Position numbers and translations under genes: made by a program
Assembly (NCBI GenBank): GCA_963969595.1
Contig: OZ018416.1
Location: 5,658,065-5,722,064 of the forward strand
Source of the DNA: Neckera pumila
Lineage: Eukaryota > Streptophyta > Bryopsida > Hypnales > Neckeraceae
Direction of reading: 5' to 3'
DNA length: 64,000 bases
Shown here: in pieces, positions 60,619 through 64,000 of the stretch
Numbering within the stretch: position 1 is the stretch's first letter
How the letters are laid out: the number at the start of each line of letters is the position of its first letter
The notes under the pieces: generated by a model
What the model was told of the DNA's origin: nothing
Seen by the model: only the letters and a program-made list of their open reading frames with translations
Database searches by the model: none

Positions 60619-63227
60619 AAAACTAGGCCAACGTCACAAAGCTACACTAATAGATGTGAAATTATAACATGCCAATTTTAGCATTCAGAGATGCAAACAT
60701 TCTCTGACTCCTTTGATTAGTCCATTTGGTCATGTTTGGTGAGAATTAGGAGATGTGATATTAGGAATTGTGATGCTAAAGAACTTTGGATGTATTGCAC
60801 TTCAAAAAAACCCGACAACATGAAAGAATTGGAGAAGAAACAAGAATGGCGTGATCATGAAGCTCTACCACTCCAACCAAATCCTAACCATGTTGTTTCA
60901 TGTCAATGTGGTTGTAGATAGGTTTGGAAACTCGGATTCAGAAACCAGGTAGTGATAGTATAAGAGAGAGATACCTTAATGTAACACAAGGTATCTGGGT
61001 CATTTTTGAACCCCTAAAAAAGGCCCTAATGCAAGGTAAAGGAGCCAGGCGGGGTTCTGTAAAGAAATCACAATCATAGGGGCAGGTTTTGCATTGGCCA
61101 ATCTCTGGAGTGTGATGCAAGCTTACAGTATGTTGCTTTTGGGTGTTTCTGTGAGCACTTGTGTGTTAGTCTACATTCCACAATAGATACATCTTTACAG
61201 TTCTTTCCAAAAATTTGTGTTAGCGCTTAATAGGAATTGGGTTAGGAAACCAACAAAATTGGTTTTGTATTTTTCCGACTTTGCATGAATATAACACGTA
61301 CATCATTTGTTTCTGTATGCACCGTCCAAATCAACAGATCCACAATAAGTGCAGTCACATTTAGGCACTTCTGATTTAGTCTTTGTCCAAATGATAGAGC
61401 CAACAATACAGATGTTGTTGAAAACATTTATAGAAGAGTATATAATATTGACTTATACAATATTTCAGTGCACCTCAAAAATCCAAGAAAACTTACAAGA
61501 TGCAAGAAACCTACAGTAAGTTCCTTCTTGTAATGTGGCCTTCCACTACTCAGCACTACTCCAGTCACATCAATCAGGCCAGGGAGGACTGACCCCTGTA
61601 TTGTCCCGTTTTCTACCCCTGGATAAAACACTGGAATCTTTTTATTTGCCATCCATGAAAAAATTTGCAAATTTTGAATTCATATTTGCAATTAGAGACC
61701 CCAAATTAGTCTAGGGAGGTGAAGAGAAACAAATTTTACACGGCCCCAAATAGGGGGCAATTTTTACATTTACCCTGGGTTGGGGCAATAGAGGGGTTAG
61801 TCCTCCCTGGCCCATCAATCATGTACCTGGTAATGTAAACCAGCCTATGACAGGCAGAACAATTGGTTTGGATTGCATTGTGAGCACTATTGAAAGTTAT
61901 TTATTTTTTGAATTTCATGTAAAGACAAATGTGAGAAATGGGGAGAGCAATTGAAATTTTATTTTTTAGACAAAGCATGAATTTGTTATGGATTTTTGAA
62001 GTGTGTTGTCCAATTGACCCAAAAGAGTCTCTAGACTACCCCAAAACCAACAAAAAGTGTATTTATATTGGTCATCTTACTCTCCAAAAGTAATAACAAT
62101 ATTTCATTACATGGCTACAACATGAAGGCTTGAAAAGGTAGAAGGGTTCTTACTGCAATCACTAATCACTCCATCACCATCATCAAGACACTGATTGTGG
62201 CCAACCTCAACCTAATGTAGCCCACCTTATCTCATTTATTGAAAAAAGTCTATTATAGGTTGATGCAAGAGTGCAAAATTAGAATGGGCCATTTGTTTGT
62301 CATCGGTGCTTGTCATGGGTGGTTTGTATGCTCTATGCTAGTTTACCTTAAATGTGATGTAGATAGGAGGTCATTACATAGTTTGATCAAGTTATAAAAG
62401 CATCCTCTTACATAGAAGTATTCAATGTACCAACAATGAAGATATCAAGGGGTGGATACTTTTAGAGTCCTTTGTGATTCCTACTTCAACTTCGTAACTA
62501 ATTCCACAGAGGTCTAAAAAATATGAAACAACTTGGAATTAAATGGCAATTCATTTGTTTTTCAAGAAAAATTTACTAAAATATATTTCAAGAGGTAGAA
62601 CACTACAAAATTGCAAATCAGATAGTAGTAGGTCACTTTATGGACCTCCTCTTTTAGTGGCAAACAATAGAAATGTAAAAAGATGAACCCATTCATGCCC
62701 AGTATCCACACTTCAGTCTATGGCCCATGCATATGACTTTATAAGTAATAATGATGGACAAGCAAAAGTGGAACAATGAATTGTACCTATAAAGTAATAG
62801 GCGCTTTACATCTAGAAGTTGTGCCAATTTGTTGTATAAAAGGCCCAAAATCATGACTTGTGATTGGACAAAAGGCTAAAATTCAAGTTCAAACCCCTTT
62901 ATACCTAGAAGGCAATTTAATTTGGTAGAATGAATTTTTTATTCAAAAAAAACATGATCTAACATGGCCCAAGCTTGATGAATTGGGTGCACCAAGAATG
63001 GGAGGACAATGTCAATTTTCAATTAAAATTTTACTATTATAAAATATTATTCTTTTTCCAAATCAAACCCGTTGGATTTTGTGTAATCAACCTGAAGGGG
63101 AATTGGCCCAACTTCTAGGTGTGAAGCAACCTTGGAAAGAAAGAAAAAGGGGCTGAAATTTCTAGATTTTTTTGAATCAGCCTAGCTTCTTGGCCTCAAG
63201 GCCTTTACATATGGGAGAATTGCCCCT
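60619..63227. other. AT-rich intergenic DNA, no gene seen
   Basis: No reading frame in this stretch resembles a known protein; the frames at 60736-60921 and 61428-61670 have no recognisable domain or splice context. A dispersed repeat (copy of 50345-50515) lies at 62423-62590. Confidence 0.5.
62423..62590 (+). repeat. Dispersed repeat E, copy 2
   Basis: Diverged direct copy of 50345-50515 with shared blocks AATGTACCAACAATG and AAAAAATATGAAACAACTTGG. Noncoding. Confidence 0.5.
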
Positions 63228-63578
63228 CATTAGAGAAAATAGTAGCCCTTTAGAGGGATGATTCAGATTGACATGCCAAGCTATTTCAAGCTTGGCATGT
63301 CAATCTCAAAAAGTCCCCCGTAGAGCAGTCAACTTGGTTGACTGCTTTCCAAAAGAATCAAATTTTGTACCTTTAAAAAAAAAAAAAAAAAATTAAGATT
63401 TTTTTTAATTTTTTAATTTTTAATTTATTCAAAAATCTGGGTTCCTGCACCATTATCACTACAGTTTTAGCTGCGCGGAAATAGGGAAAGAACAAATTTT
63501 CAGCCCCGAAAAACACTATTTTAGGGTACTTTGGAGGGCTGTGGAGCAGCCTTCAGAGGCCTATATTTTTTTCTAATG
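63228..63578. mobile_element. MITE-like element with two internal hairpins
   Basis: The ends are CATTAGAGAAAATAGTAG and, on the other strand, CATTAGAAAAAAATATAGG. Inside are two perfect hairpins. The first has 18-bp arms (63265-63282 and 63289-63306, AGATTGACATGCCAAGCT) with a 6-base loop. The second has 10-bp arms (63324-63333 and 63337-63346, AGCAGTCAAC) with a TTG loop. An A-run and T-run follow, then a GC-richer right part, the same order as in 14631-14897. No gene. Confidence 0.6.
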
Positions 63579-64000
63579 ATTACAATTTTATTATAATGAA
63601 TGAGGATGACCTTAAGCCTAAAAGCAACTGAAATTTTATGCAATTGGCCTCAAGGAAAATTGGCTTGGCTTCTATGTGCAAAGCAGCCCTAATTCTTCAT
63701 AAAATACACCCTTAGATATTTTTCCTCAAATGTACATTATCTAGACATGTAAGCAAGGGTCACTGAGGAATATATCTATAATTAGCATATAAAATTTTAT
63801 AAACTATTATCATGGGTGTCAAAGAAAATATGCTTGTACTATTGTAGAGCCTAGAATCTTCTTTCAACCACACTCAAAAGGCTTTAATCTAATTCTCTCT
63901 TTGATGACATTCTAAAATATCTTACACACTTACTACAAGAGAAAGGGGTGTTTTAAGTATGGTCCTGGTAGTATAGTTCTATACATAATAAGCTTTTAGG

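Noticed and set aside
60736..60921. Cys-rich 61-codon frame ending SCQCGCR
   Set aside because: No recognisable domain, signal peptide or splice context; it lies beside dispersed repeats in AT-rich DNA.
1..64000. CRISPR arrays, tRNA and rRNA genes
   Set aside because: No regularly spaced direct repeats with unique spacers, and no recognisable tRNA or rRNA sequence were seen by eye; a covariance-model scan was not possible.

Overview
The window is nuclear DNA of a land plant. The evidence is spliced genes with GT-AG introns, plant-type telo-boxes (AAACCCTA) near promoters, and plant-like versions of Tudor-SN, a clan-85 cytochrome P450, an RNA polymerase III zinc-ribbon subunit, COX17 and potato-inhibitor-I proteins. 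Exons and promoters have balanced base composition; the remainder is very AT-rich and full of short inverted-repeat elements. Moderate intron lengths (about 0.1-0.7 kb, rarely over 1 kb) and the degree of divergence suggest a seed-free plant such as a bryophyte, but that is inference only. No bacterial, plasmid, phage or CRISPR signal was seen.

Layout. 1-15.7 kb: no convincing gene, but many short transposon-like repeats and hairpins. 15.9-17.6 kb: a small glutamine-rich protein behind a probable leader intron that holds a 126-bp tandem repeat. 18.4-20.2 kb (minus): two potato-inhibitor-I-like secreted proteins, one apparently nested in the intron of the other; the two-exon one has no long open frame and was assembled from splice sites. 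20.8-26.2 kb: AT-rich, no gene. 26.3-28.9 kb: a complete 2,600-bp pogo/Tc1-type transposon with TA duplication, inverted ends and a broken DDE transposase, inserted in a 51-55 bp tandem array. 29.6-37.7 kb: a complete 16-exon Tudor-SN gene (992 aa, all introns phase 0). 40.7-45.3 kb (minus): an eight-exon clan-85 P450 with atypical features. 51.3-52.7 kb (minus): the three-exon Pol III subunit C11. 54.8 kb (plus): COX17, divergent from C11, with telo-boxes between. 55-64 kb: AT-rich DNA with further inverted-repeat elements.

The genes are housekeeping (Tudor-SN in RNA metabolism, C11 in Pol III transcription, COX17 in copper delivery to cytochrome oxidase) or specialised (P450, protease inhibitors) and form no pathway. 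The points most worth a second look are three short elements with TTAA target sites and CCCC-starting ends, the profile of piggyBac, unexpected in a land plant; the nested inhibitor pair with unusual reactive loops; and the P450 without the usual hinge and I-helix acid. Exon borders were placed by eye from homology and GT-AG rules.
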